64,000 nucleotides of DNA from an uncultured Prevotellaceae bacterium (lineage in GTDB: Bacteria > Bacteroidota > Bacteroidia > Bacteroidales > Bacteroidaceae). The position numbers and the translations under genes were made by a program. How positions within the stretch are numbered: the first letter of the stretch is position 1; each line of letters starts with the position of its first letter. The notes under the pieces are model-generated. The model was not told where the DNA came from, made no database searches, and worked only from the letters and a program-made list of their open reading frames with translations. Where the stretch lies: assembly GCA_947174945.1 (NCBI GenBank), contig CAMWKZ010000007.1:1-64000 (forward strand), given 5' to 3'. This document shows, piece by piece, positions 41,296 through 48,511 of this stretch.

Positions 41296-41919
41296 TTATG
41301 GGTTTATATCGGTTGAACATTCACATTGGCAGCACTTACTATAGTGCGATGGATAGACAAGGCCTGAAACAAGTTGTTCAAGTTGAAAACCTTCTTTGTT
41401 TAGCGTTGTTGCAAGTTGCTTTCTTACAGTCATTTCAAGGATGCCTCTATTTGCAATTATCTCGTCAGTTGTCAGATTGTTAATTTGGCTTCTAAAGGCT
41501 TCTTTTGTATAGTCGAACACAGAAATATCGATAATATCACTTAACTCACTCCTGTATTTCCTAAAAATACGAGTTGCCTGGCCCTCAATCATTTTCACAG
41601 AGACAGTTGGATAAACAGTAAACTCCAGACCATCCTTTGCATAAGCGCTGAATGCAGGATAATCAACCTTTTGCACGAAGGTAGGGTATTCATATACCAC
41701 CTGAGTAAATGGATTGTACCATACAAAACCTATAACAGGAGACACATCATTCCCTCCCTCCTCTGAGCCATACAGATTAACTAAGATACCTTCTTGACCA
41801 GACTCTATTCTCACACAGCATACAGATACCAACTTTGCCATTGATACCACTATCAATGCCATCAATGCAATTGCGGATATTATGATATACTTCTTCATTG
41901 CAGTTATAGTAATTACCAA
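41296..41919 (-). CDS. SPFH/band-7 domain protein, short C-terminus
   Basis: 207 aa (the start may be 41898, MKKYIIISAIALM). An N-terminal membrane segment (residues 10-30) and an SPFH/prohibitin domain follow: GQEGILVNLYGSEEGG, VYEYPTFVQKVDYP, YPTVSVKMIEGQATRIFRKY and LTTDEIIANRGILEMTVRKQ. SPFH proteins scaffold membrane microdomains. The usual coiled-coil tail is missing. After LVSGLVYPS the frame reads HYSKCCQCECSTDINP, while the +1 frame reads TIVSAANVNVQPI, closer to the family's I-x-x-A-x-N block. A one-base shift near 41345 is likely. The gene overlaps the 219-aa gene upstream by 7 bp. Confidence 0.8.
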   Translation of the reverse strand: MVITITAMKKYIIISAIALMALIVVSMAKLVSVCCVRIESGQEGILVNLYGSEEGGNDVSPVIGFVWYNPFTQVVYEYPTFVQKVDYPAFSAYAKDGLEFTVYPTVSVKMIEGQATRIFRKYRSELSDIIDISVFDYTKEAFRSQINNLTTDEIIANRGILEMTVRKQLATTLNKEGFQLEQLVSGLVYPSHYSKCCQCECSTDINP

Positions 41920-42572
41920 AGGTGCCGATTGTTTTGCATCGGCAAAATTTGCGTGATTATACCAAACTTTTCAAGGTCTCTATTGTTATCGTTAATATTA
42001 TACATCTCAATAACAGTATCTCCATACTTAATCCATTCTTCTTCGCTGATATGAAAATAAGCCAATGCTTCTTTCAATGTTAATACATTGTCTTTTAATC
42101 CTTTATAATTAGCCCAATTGTCTATAATATGTTGACGGATATATTCTGGTGTCTTTTTAGAATAGTCCGAGTGTTCACGAGACATCACTTTAATAACACC
42201 AACGTAAAACAAATGAAGCCCAATCTTTTTCCAGCATTCCTCAGATAAACCTAAAATACCTAATGACTTTTTAAAATTATCATCTACAGTCAGCAATCGC
42301 TCTCTGTAATCTTTGTCGGAATAATTGTCAAATCTGTATAAACTTCCATTGCGGATTGCAAGAGCCTCTCTTGCAAGTCTTATCTGTTTTTTTTCAGTTG
42401 GTTCAGTTATTTTATATACAAACCCTGAAATTGAGTCAGCAGCAGAGTATGCTAATGCCTCAGCTGCTTCTGCATATCTTTCTCGTTTTGTTTCTTTCTT
42501 TGAATCTTGAGCCATCAAATAGATAAATAATAAAACGATGATTACAAATGCAATGATAGTTTCCATAATCAA
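41913..42572 (-). CDS. Membrane-anchored protein of unknown function
   Basis: 219 aa. One N-terminal membrane segment (MIMETIIAFVIIVLLFIYLM), then a soluble, largely helical part with many Lys, Glu and Tyr (residues 25-219). A Trp/Tyr-containing block EYIRQHIIDNWANYKGLKDN and EALAYFHISEEEWIKYG are the most distinctive parts. No family recognised. It overlaps the SPFH gene by 7 bp and follows the 140-aa gene by 22 bp, so it is part of the island transcript. Confidence 0.7.
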   Translation of the reverse strand: MIMETIIAFVIIVLLFIYLMAQDSKKETKRERYAEAAEALAYSAADSISGFVYKITEPTEKKQIRLAREALAIRNGSLYRFDNYSDKDYRERLLTVDDNFKKSLGILGLSEECWKKIGLHLFYVGVIKVMSREHSDYSKKTPEYIRQHIIDNWANYKGLKDNVLTLKEALAYFHISEEEWIKYGDTVIEMYNINDNNRDLEKFGIITQILPMQNNRHLW

Positions 42573-42594
42573 GTCTATAATTAATTCTCCAAAT

Positions 42595-43017
42595 TTATTT
42601 ATATTTAGGTAAATAATCGTATGAAATCAATGCAGAATTATCATACGATGAATACATAATATGCACTTGGAAATACGAATAGAAGAAAATAATAGACTTT
42701 TCGTCTCCAATTTTGTGTATATAATTGGTTTTGAGAAAAGATTTTACCATAGCTAAAAACCAGTTGTACGGATAACTGTCGTCACCTTCTACATACATGG
42801 TTTCGCATACCAGACGATTATCTTTGACGATAAAAGCTATTTCATTACCATATTTATACATTGTCCCCTCGGCCGTCTCTGTCCAATATTTCAATTCTGG
42901 GAACTTAACTCTAAGTTGTTCCAAGCTTATACCCAAGTTGTTTTGTGGCTCTTGGGCCATAATTGGTAAAACAAGGCAAAATAGAGATACTAAAATTACA
43001 ATTTTTGTTTTCATCAT
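42595..43017 (-). CDS. Secreted protein of unknown function
   Basis: 140 aa with a signal peptide (LVSLFCLVLPIMAQ). The small mature domain has alternating polar and aromatic strands (YKYGNEIAFIVKDNRLVCET, IIFFYSYFQVHIMYSSYDN). It overlaps the lipoprotein gene upstream by 4 bp. No family recognised; probably periplasmic. Confidence 0.65.
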   Translation of the reverse strand: MMKTKIVILVSLFCLVLPIMAQEPQNNLGISLEQLRVKFPELKYWTETAEGTMYKYGNEIAFIVKDNRLVCETMYVEGDDSYPYNWFLAMVKSFLKTNYIHKIGDEKSIIFFYSYFQVHIMYSSYDNSALISYDYLPKYK

Positions 43018-43832
43018 TTTATTTGTATTGATTTTAATATTTCACTGATTACTTTCATTTGTTCTTTATGCTTTCTGTTGTCTGTTGTTGCAGTAATAAT
43101 GAGGGTTGTGTTATCAGCCTTTTTAACTATGTATTGGCTACTATGTAATGTGTAGCCTTGCAATTCAATGGAACTTTCCAACAGGCAACCTTTACAACCG
43201 CTAATTTGTGTGTTGCTTATCCCCAACTGTTTGTAATTGGAAACCAGCTGCTTATTGTTTTGGGAAGTTTGACGAGCGAGATACAAAGCACTTTCTTCCC
43301 ATTTCTTGTTTGACACAATAATATTTATATTAGGGCGAAAATCTACATCATTTTTTGGCTTTTCCATAATCTGTACAGCAATAGATGTGTTTGCCGTTAC
43401 CTGATTATCATCTTGAACAATCTGCCATGATGAAGGATAACACAGGCTGAAATGTCCATTAGAATAGCGATTGTCAAGTTTTGTATTTATTTCGGTTTCT
43501 ATAGCGGTAATATTTTCTTTTGGCGATGTTGTAGGCGCTTCTGCCAATTTTGTATCCTTTATAGTAGCTGCTTTATTCAAAATATTATGTACTCTTTCTA
43601 TGTCTGCATAAGTGTTTTGATGTGTAGAAGTACATTCCAACAAATCACAAGAATGCTCCTCCATGTAACCATGTTTTATTAAGTCTCTATGAAGAGCTTC
43701 TACCCCACTATGAAACTCGTATTCACTTGCCAAATCACTATCAATATAATCCCATACGGTTTTTTCTCTTGGGTCTTTACAACTTATGACGACAGCAAAC
43801 CCAAATAAGCCAAATAAAAGCCTTTTATTCAT
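43014..43832 (-). CDS. Lipoprotein with PsbP/DcrB-like domain
   Basis: 272 aa. Lipobox FAVVISC (Cys18) then KDPREKTVWDYI. A helical, Cys-containing part (residues 20-100) is followed by a domain of about 145 residues starting SNGHFSLCYPSSWQIV, like PsbP/DcrB (DUF1795) folds. These begin with a FSI.YP.gW pattern and include a later YLARQTSQNN helix. Probably periplasmic and membrane-anchored. It lies 6 bp after the 40-aa microprotein gene. Confidence 0.7.
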   Translation of the reverse strand: MNKRLLFGLFGFAVVISCKDPREKTVWDYIDSDLASEYEFHSGVEALHRDLIKHGYMEEHSCDLLECTSTHQNTYADIERVHNILNKAATIKDTKLAEAPTTSPKENITAIETEINTKLDNRYSNGHFSLCYPSSWQIVQDDNQVTANTSIAVQIMEKPKNDVDFRPNINIIVSNKKWEESALYLARQTSQNNKQLVSNYKQLGISNTQISGCKGCLLESSIELQGYTLHSSQYIVKKADNTTLIITATTDNRKHKEQMKVISEILKSIQIK

Positions 43833-43838
43833 AATACC

Positions 43839-43961
43839 TTAACGTCTTGATAATTCTTTACACATACGGAATAAGAACAATGCGATGAACAAGGCTATCC
43901 ACCAAGCATTTTTCTCTATCCATGACTTTTGTTTTTTCTCGTTGTTTTCATTTGTTTCCAT
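43839..43961 (-). CDS. 40-aa single-span membrane microprotein
   Basis: A short frame from ATG 43961 to TAA 43839. It has a polar start (METNENNEKKQKSWIEK), one membrane segment (AWWIALFIALFLF) and a basic tail (RMCKELSRR). It sits 6 bp before the 272-aa lipoprotein gene and overlaps the 26-aa frame upstream. The clean polar/hydrophobic/basic layout in a packed operon supports a real gene. No family known. Confidence 0.55.
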   Translation of the reverse strand: METNENNEKKQKSWIEKNAWWIALFIALFLFRMCKELSRR

Positions 43962-44028
43962 TGCTCAAATTAATTAAAAGTTTTATAATTCCATAAATAA
44001 TCACTGTGATTAAAAGTATTGTTATCAT
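43948..44028 (-). CDS. 26-aa hydrophobic microprotein (possible)
   Basis: ATG 44028 to TGA 43948. Almost entirely hydrophobic (MITILLITVIIYGIIKLLIN), ending LSNGNK. It overlaps the next start by 14 bp and begins 10 bp after the 125-aa gene. Size and packing fit a translated micro-membrane protein, but chance cannot be excluded. Confidence 0.35.
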   Translation of the reverse strand: MITILLITVIIYGIIKLLINLSNGNK

Positions 44029-44038
44029 TGTAAGCCCT

Positions 44039-44416
44039 CTATTTGCTTTTCGCCATAAAAAATCCTATCACTACTACAATTATAAATAGTACAAAACCTA
44101 TGGATATAAGTACATTTGCTATGGCGCAAAGCCATGCTAATAATGGCAAGAGGGAAATAATGCCGCCCCCAATAAAAAGAAGACCGAGACATCCAACAAA
44201 CATATTGTCCTCTCCATTATTGGATTCTGACATATTGATAATCAAATAGCCAATAGGTATAGCTATAAGGGCTATCACTAATCCAATGCCTACCTCATTT
44301 CCATTTGGCAAGCCAATATCAGCATCGCCGTAATACCTATGGCCAGAGTAATCCCTTGCAAAAGCAGTAAAGGATGTAAGCAAAGACAATAGTAATATAG
44401 AGATACGCTTTATCAT
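44039..44416 (-). CDS. Three-segment membrane protein with signal peptide
   Basis: 125 aa. A signal peptide (LLLSLLTSFTAFA) is followed by a short polar part (RDYSGHRYYGDADIGLPNGN) and three hydrophobic segments (VGIGLVIALIAIPIGYLII, FVGCLGLLFIGGGIISLLPL, and FVLFIIVVVIGFFMA). It lies 15 bp after the 53-aa gene. No family recognised. Confidence 0.65.
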   Translation of the reverse strand: MIKRISILLLSLLTSFTAFARDYSGHRYYGDADIGLPNGNEVGIGLVIALIAIPIGYLIINMSESNNGEDNMFVGCLGLLFIGGGIISLLPLLAWLCAIANVLISIGFVLFIIVVVIGFFMAKSK

Positions 44417-44431
44417 TGTTGTATCATTCTT

Positions 44432-44593
44432 TTATATTTTTTTCTTTGGTCTCAAAAGGAAATAAGCAGGTAAGAAAGTTACAAGACTAACACCAATCAA
44501 GCCGCCAATAGTTGTAGCAACATTTGGTGCGATGGCTTGTGGCAGACATATTAAGCCTACCACAATCAGAAAAATTCCAAACACTTTTTTCAT
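44432..44593 (-). CDS. 53-aa membrane microprotein
   Basis: ATG 44593 to TAA 44432. Two hydrophobic segments (VFGIFLIVVGLICLP and IGGLIGVSLVTFLPAYFLL) and a basic tail (RPKKKI). The regular hydrophobic pattern and tight packing with its neighbours support coding. No family recognised. Confidence 0.55.
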   Translation of the reverse strand: MKKVFGIFLIVVGLICLPQAIAPNVATTIGGLIGVSLVTFLPAYFLLRPKKKI

Positions 44594-44627
44594 AGTTATA
44601 ATAATTTTGCTTTTTCTTCTACTTCAA

Positions 44628-44726
44628 CTACCTCACTATAATATACTGATGAATACTGAAGGCAGCAATTATAAGACTGCAAACCCAGAGCACCCAAAGT
44701 AGAATGATAATGTTTTTGCGTTTCAT
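44628..44726 (-). CDS. 32-aa membrane microprotein
   Basis: ATG 44726 to TAG 44628. It has a basic start (MKRKN) and one membrane segment (IIILLWVLWVCSLIIAAFSI). First frame of the island operon. No TAnnTTTG promoter is visible just upstream, so the transcription start is unknown. Unrecognised and short. Confidence 0.45.
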   Translation of the reverse strand: MKRKNIIILLWVLWVCSLIIAAFSIHQYIIVR

Positions 44727-44807
44727 TTGTATATAACCATTATATAACCCTTATCAACACCCCAGATTCGGCTTGTTTAGTTTTTCGTTTCACTTTTGCT
44801 TATAATA

Positions 44808-45083
44808 CAAAAAGGCGTAGGTGTCTGCTCTTCTGCCCATCCTGGAACTGTAGGCCTTCGCATTGCCCCTCTACACAGGATAGACAACGCTGTTAGCCCA
44901 CGCCAGTACGAACTATATACGACGAAGGTATAATAGAGACGCACCACGTAGACGTTTCGGTTGCCATCTGCCTGTTGTAGAGTTGGAGTTTGCGAAGTTC
45001 ACAGTTCACAACGACAGACGTTTGAAAACGTCTTTCTTAATATATAAGACCGCCCGCTCACCCATTATGGACTAACGAACGAT
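44808..45083 (-). ncRNA. Structured RNA element, copy B
   Basis: Same architecture as copy A. The closing stem GGCGTAGG/CCCACGCC (44814-44821 with 44897-44904, one mismatch) is followed on the minus strand by a T-run. The middle stem ATCCTG/CAGGAT (44839-44844 with 44876-44881) and the adjoining TGTAG/CTACA (44849-44853 with 44871-44875) differ in sequence from copy A but pair. The apical hairpin GGC...CATTGCC is conserved. The 5' palindrome CTTA..TAAG (45035-45047) and hairpin AGACGTT/AACGTCT (45015-45021 with 45026-45032) are in the same order. The strongest sequence match to A is around 44896-44922. Transcript of about 275 nt from the proximal promoter. The stretch up to 45807 otherwise holds the transposon remnants described separately. 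Confidence 0.7.
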
Positions 45084-45087
45084 GATG

Positions 45088-45118
45088 CAAAGATAAACAT
45101 AAATTCTGAAAACGCAAA
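45088..45118 (-). promoter_or_regulatory. Proximal promoter of RNA copy B
   Basis: TTTG (45115-45118), 19 bp, TATCTTTG (45088-45095), minus strand. Same position relative to the RNA as in copy A. Confidence 0.75.
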
Positions 45119-45205
45119 GAGTTTTCGGAAGAAAAGCAAAGGCAGAAGACTGAATAGCACAAAAACAGAAACTTTGTGCATGTTACTGAAGTTTTGTGGT
45201 AAAAG

Positions 45206-45237
45206 CAAAGGTAACAATTGGGGCTGAATCCACAAAA
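45206..45237 (-). promoter_or_regulatory. Distal promoter upstream of RNA copy B
   Basis: TTTTG (45233-45237), 19 bp, TACCTTTG (45206-45213), minus strand. It would add about 120 nt to the transcript. Its -33 region lies in the loop of a hairpin at 45221-45249. Confidence 0.65.
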
Positions 45238-45260
45238 TAGAATCAGCCCTTTCTTATTTT
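45221..45260 (+). terminator. Possible plus-strand terminator hairpin
   Basis: Stem GGGCTGAATC/GAATCAGCCC with one mismatch, followed by TTTCTTATTTTG on the plus strand. No plus-strand gene lies upstream, so it may end a small RNA or be a transposon-end remnant. Confidence 0.4.
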
Positions 45261-45482
45261 GCTCAAAGTTTTAGCGGACACTAATAGAATAAAATTCGGG
45301 AAAACTCAAGCCTTTGGGAAAAATCTTTTGTATGGAGCAATTTGAATCCCTTCCCTCAGCACCGTGCACCATTTGGAGCCTCCATCCACTCAGAAAACGA
45401 CATCAACGCGACATAAAATGGGGCTCAGTAGCATATTGTGGGGATTTAATTTGTAGAGTATAGAAAATTGTCAACTTTTGAA

Positions 45483-45569
45483 ATGAATATCGTAATGCTT
45501 GAACACTTAGCCAAGATAGTACTTCCCAAGGAGATACCGGATTTTTTCTTCTCTCGGGGGATACATTAA
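45483..45569 (+). pseudogene. N-terminal remnant of a transposase (ISAon1-like?)
   Basis: A 28-codon frame beginning MNIVMLEHLAKIVLPKEIPD. This resembles the first residues of ISAon1-family transposase N-terminal proteins in Bacteroidetes (pattern L..I.LPKE...YF). It is cut short where the 108-bp MITE begins and does not continue on the other side. The family assignment is from memory and weak. Confidence 0.4.
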
Positions 45570-45671
45570 GGAATTTCGATATACAGATACGAGAGAGGGA
45601 AATAGAAGGATATATATAATAATATACTTTCTACTCTCATTTTTTTTCGTATGTATGGAAATTCCTTAATG
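45564..45671. mobile_element. MITE with 14-bp terminal inverted repeats and TA flanks
   Basis: A 108-bp element bounded by perfect inverted repeats CATTAAGGAATTTC (45564-45577) and GAAATTCCTTAATG (45658-45671). Partial pairing continues inwards (ATACGA/TCGTAT). TA flanks both ends (45562-45563 and 45672-45673), the target duplication of IS630/Tc1-mariner elements. It has no coding capacity and an AT-rich core. It interrupts or abuts the transposase remnant. Confidence 0.75.
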
Positions 45672-45807
45672 TAGCAATGTGACATTTCCCCTCTTCGCAG
45701 AGCGAATGAGGCACTTGCTGAGTGTAAGTCTCGCGGATGCCCTGTGTGAATGGCGATTTACTTTTTTAAAGTTGTGAAAGAGGCGACAATGAGAAGGACG
45801 AAGCGGT

Positions 45808-46698
45808 CTACTCAGGATTATATCCGAAGTTGTTCAGCGCCCTTTCTGATGAGCGCCACTCTTTGTTGACCTTGACGAATATCTCCAAGAAAATGTGCTT
45901 GTCGAAGAAACGCTCCAATGCTTTGCGGGCCTCGGTGCTCACTTTCTTCAGCGCTACGCCCTGATGACCGATGATGATGCCTTTTTGCGAGTCGCGTTCT
46001 ACGTAGATAACAGCGTTGATGTGTATCTTCTGGTCGTCTTCCTTGAAACGCTCCACCACGACTTCGACGGAGTATGGTACTTCCTTGTCGTAGAAGAGGA
46101 GTATTTTCTCGCGAATGATTTCCGACACGAAAAAGCGAGCGGGCTTGTCGGTCAACTGCTCTTTGTCGAAGTAGGCGGGGCTCTCGGGCAGTAGTTTCTG
46201 GATGCGCTTCAACAGTATGTCTATTCCGAATTTGTTCTTGGCCGAGATGGGGAGTATCTCAGCGTTGGGCAGCAGGGTGTGCCAACGGGTGACGATGTTT
46301 CCAAGTGCTTCGTTGGACTTCTCTTTCAACTCGTCTATCTTGTTGATGAGCAGGATGACGGGTATCTGCATCTTCTGCACCTTCTGCAGGAAGTCCATGT
46401 TCTTCTCGGGGTTCTCCACCACATCGGTCACGTAGAGCAGCACGTCAGCGTCCTGCAGGGCCGACTCCGAAAAGGCCAGCATCGACTCTTGCAACTTGTA
46501 GTTGGGCTTCAGCACGCCCGGCGTGTCGGAGAACACTATCTGCATATCGTCGGTGTTAACGATGCCCATGATACGGTGGCGAGTGGTCTGCGCCTTGAAC
46601 GTCGCAATCGAAATACGCTCACCAACCAACTGGTTCATGAGCGTACTTTTACCTACGTTGGGGTTTCCAACGATATTCACGAATCCTGCTTTATGCAT
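45808..46698 (-). CDS. era: GTPase Era
   Basis: About 296 aa. The G domain has [27 protein letters not shown] and NKID. The C-terminal KH domain has [15 protein letters not shown]. Era binds 16S rRNA and acts in 30S assembly. The start [11 protein letters not shown] at 46698 is the usual Bacteroidetes form; 46713 (MTGRK) is possible. It overlaps the fabH end. It is the last gene of DUF177-rpmF-fabH-era. Confidence 0.97.
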   Translation of the reverse strand: MHKAGFVNIVGNPNVGKSTLMNQLVGERISIATFKAQTTRHRIMGIVNTDDMQIVFSDTPGVLKPNYKLQESMLAFSESALQDADVLLYVTDVVENPEKNMDFLQKVQKMQIPVILLINKIDELKEKSNEALGNIVTRWHTLLPNAEILPISAKNKFGIDILLKRIQKLLPESPAYFDKEQLTDKPARFFVSEIIREKILLFYDKEVPYSVEVVVERFKEDDQKIHINAVIYVERDSQKGIIIGHQGVALKKVSTEARKALERFFDKHIFLEIFVKVNKEWRSSERALNNFGYNPE

Positions 46699-47701
46699 CT
46701 TTCTTCCCGTCATAAGCCCACTTGTAGTAGCTTGCTCCGTGGACGAAGCCGGCTCCGAAGGCCGTCATGATGACGTTGTCACCTTTCTTGAGCAGGTGCT
46801 CATTCTCCCAGAGTGCCAGTGGAATGGTGGCTGCAGAGGTGTTGCCATAGTGCTCGATGTTGACCATCACTCGCTCCATAGGCAGTTCCAACCGCTTGGC
46901 CACGGCCTCAATGATGCGCATATTGGCCTGATGGGGCACCACCCACTGGATGCTGTCCTTGGTCAGTCCGTTGCGCTCGGCTATCAAGGCGCAGTCGTCG
47001 CTCATGTTGGTCACGGCGTAGCGGAACACGGTGCGCCCCTCCTGATAGAGGTAGTGCAACCGATGGTCTACCGTGAAGTGGCTGGGCGGGCATACGGAGC
47101 CGCCGGCCTTCAGGTGTAGGAAAGGTAGTCCCTTGCCGTCAGCGCGAAAATAGGAGTCGAGCACACCGATGTTCTCCTCCTCTGTACCTTCTACCAGCAC
47201 GGCTGCTGCACCGTCGCCGAACAGCGGACAGGTGGCACGGTCTTTATAGTCGACCACCGACGACATCTTGTCGGCACCTATCACGATGATTTTCTTGTAG
47301 CGACCGCACTGTATCATGGAGGCGGCCACGTCGAGCGTATAGAGGAATCCACAGCAGGCGGCCCAGAAGTCGAAGGCAAAGGCATTCTTCAGTCCGAGCT
47401 TGCCCAGCACGATGCTGGCCGTGGACGGGAACTTATAATCAGCCGTCGAGGTGGTGACGATAACGGCATCAATGGTGTCGGGGTCTACGCCCGTCTTCTG
47501 CAGCAGCTGCTTGGCGGCCTTGCGGGCCATGTAGCTGGTGCCGAGCCCCTCTTCGGTCAGGACACGGCGCTCCTTGATGCCTATGCGCGTCATAATCCAC
47601 TCGTCATTGGTGTCTACCATCCGCGACAACTCGTCGTTGTTCAGGACGTAGTCGGGCACGTAGCCACCAATGCCGGTGATTATCGCATTGATTTTACTCA
47701 T
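46691..47701 (-). CDS. fabH: Beta-ketoacyl-ACP synthase III
   Basis: 336 aa. It starts fatty-acid synthesis by joining acetyl-CoA (or branched starters) with malonyl-ACP. The catalytic triad is visible: Cys in [11 protein letters not shown], His in [11 protein letters not shown], Asn in [13 protein letters not shown]. The start shares one base with the rpmF stop. Its stop lies within the era start region. Confidence 0.97.
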   Translation of the reverse strand: MSKINAIITGIGGYVPDYVLNNDELSRMVDTNDEWIMTRIGIKERRVLTEEGLGTSYMARKAAKQLLQKTGVDPDTIDAVIVTTSTADYKFPSTASIVLGKLGLKNAFAFDFWAACCGFLYTLDVAASMIQCGRYKKIIVIGADKMSSVVDYKDRATCPLFGDGAAAVLVEGTEEENIGVLDSYFRADGKGLPFLHLKAGGSVCPPSHFTVDHRLHYLYQEGRTVFRYAVTNMSDDCALIAERNGLTKDSIQWVVPHQANMRIIEAVAKRLELPMERVMVNIEHYGNTSAATIPLALWENEHLLKKGDNVIMTAFGAGFVHGASYYKWAYDGKKDA

Positions 47702-47889
47702 TATTCAGCGGTTTCGTCCATTACGATGGCTATCTTGCCACGATAGTAGCCACACGTGGGGCATACGGTGTGATACACGTGATAGGCGCCACAGTTGGGG
47801 CATACTGCCAGTGTGGGGGCTACTGCCTTGTCATGGGTACGACGCTTTGCGGTACGAGTGTTCGATTGTCTTCTTTTAGGATGTGCCAT
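47701..47889 (-). CDS. rpmF: 50S ribosomal protein L32
   Basis: 62 aa. The start [20 protein letters not shown] and a four-Cys zinc site (CPNCG ... CPTCG) are those of L32. It lies 22 bp after the DUF177 gene and directly before fabH, the common rpmF-fab order. Confidence 0.97.
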   Translation of the reverse strand: MAHPKRRQSNTRTAKRRTHDKAVAPTLAVCPNCGAYHVYHTVCPTCGYYRGKIAIVMDETAE

Positions 47890-47911
47890 AATTTACTTAC
47901 TATTTTAAGAT

Positions 47912-48445
47912 TTACATTTTACTTGTTTCCTTCAATTTCAGCAGTGCGCCCCAGCGCGGGTCTACCGCTTCTGCCTCCTCTTCGCTGCTTCGGGCAGCGC
48001 CGCTCAGCTCTTCCAGCTTCTGCGTCATCGCTTGATTGCATTTTCCAGGTGCATGAACGTGCTTGATGGGTATGGCCAGCATGATAAACTCGTAGACGAA
48101 CCACGACGCGTCGAGCACTCCTTCGTCCTCGGCTATGGTCACGGTGTCGTCGTCCTCACTGTACGTGTCGCCCAGCTTCACCAGCAGGCGGTTCTCCGTG
48201 TCTATCGGCTGCTCCATGTCGTCCAGACAGCGGTCGCAGCTAACCGTCACGGTGCCTACGGTGTGGAACAGGAGTTCAAAGAAGCCGGTCATCTTGCGTA
48301 TAGACACCGACACGTGCAACGCCCCATGCTCCAGTTGTGAGCCGTCAAGGGCTGCAAAGAAATCATCGCTTAGGTCGAATGCAAGGCTGGTGGCCTCGTC
48401 CTTCAACGCTTTCAGGTCAATCTTATATAGCTCCTGACTACACAT
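47912..48445 (-). CDS. DUF177 (YceD) family protein
   Basis: About 177 aa. It contains the family's Cys pair in VSCDRCLDDMEQPIDTE, an acidic middle, and a C-terminal PIKHVHAPGKCNQAM block. YceD proteins are linked to 23S rRNA processing and commonly precede rpmF. The longest frame begins at 48502, but a perfect promoter lies at 48472-48503, so the start is 48445 (MCSQELYKIDL). First gene of the operon with rpmF-fabH-era. Confidence 0.9.
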   Translation of the reverse strand: MCSQELYKIDLKALKDEATSLAFDLSDDFFAALDGSQLEHGALHVSVSIRKMTGFFELLFHTVGTVTVSCDRCLDDMEQPIDTENRLLVKLGDTYSEDDDTVTIAEDEGVLDASWFVYEFIMLAIPIKHVHAPGKCNQAMTQKLEELSGAARSSEEEAEAVDPRWGALLKLKETSKM

Positions 48446-48471
48446 AACGTCACTTTCTGAGAATTTGGCTG

Positions 48472-48503
48472 CAAAGGTACGAAGATTTAGGGAAATAGCC
48501 AAA
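48472..48503 (-). promoter_or_regulatory. Promoter of the DUF177-rpmF-fabH-era operon
   Basis: TTTGG (48499-48503), 19 bp, TACCTTTG (48472-48479), minus strand. Confidence 0.8.
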
Positions 48504-48511
48504 AAAAACGT

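Noticed and set aside
44727..45807. A hidden protein gene in the 1-kb gap
   Set aside because: All frames are short and interrupted except the 28-codon transposase remnant; the content is RNA, promoters and a MITE.
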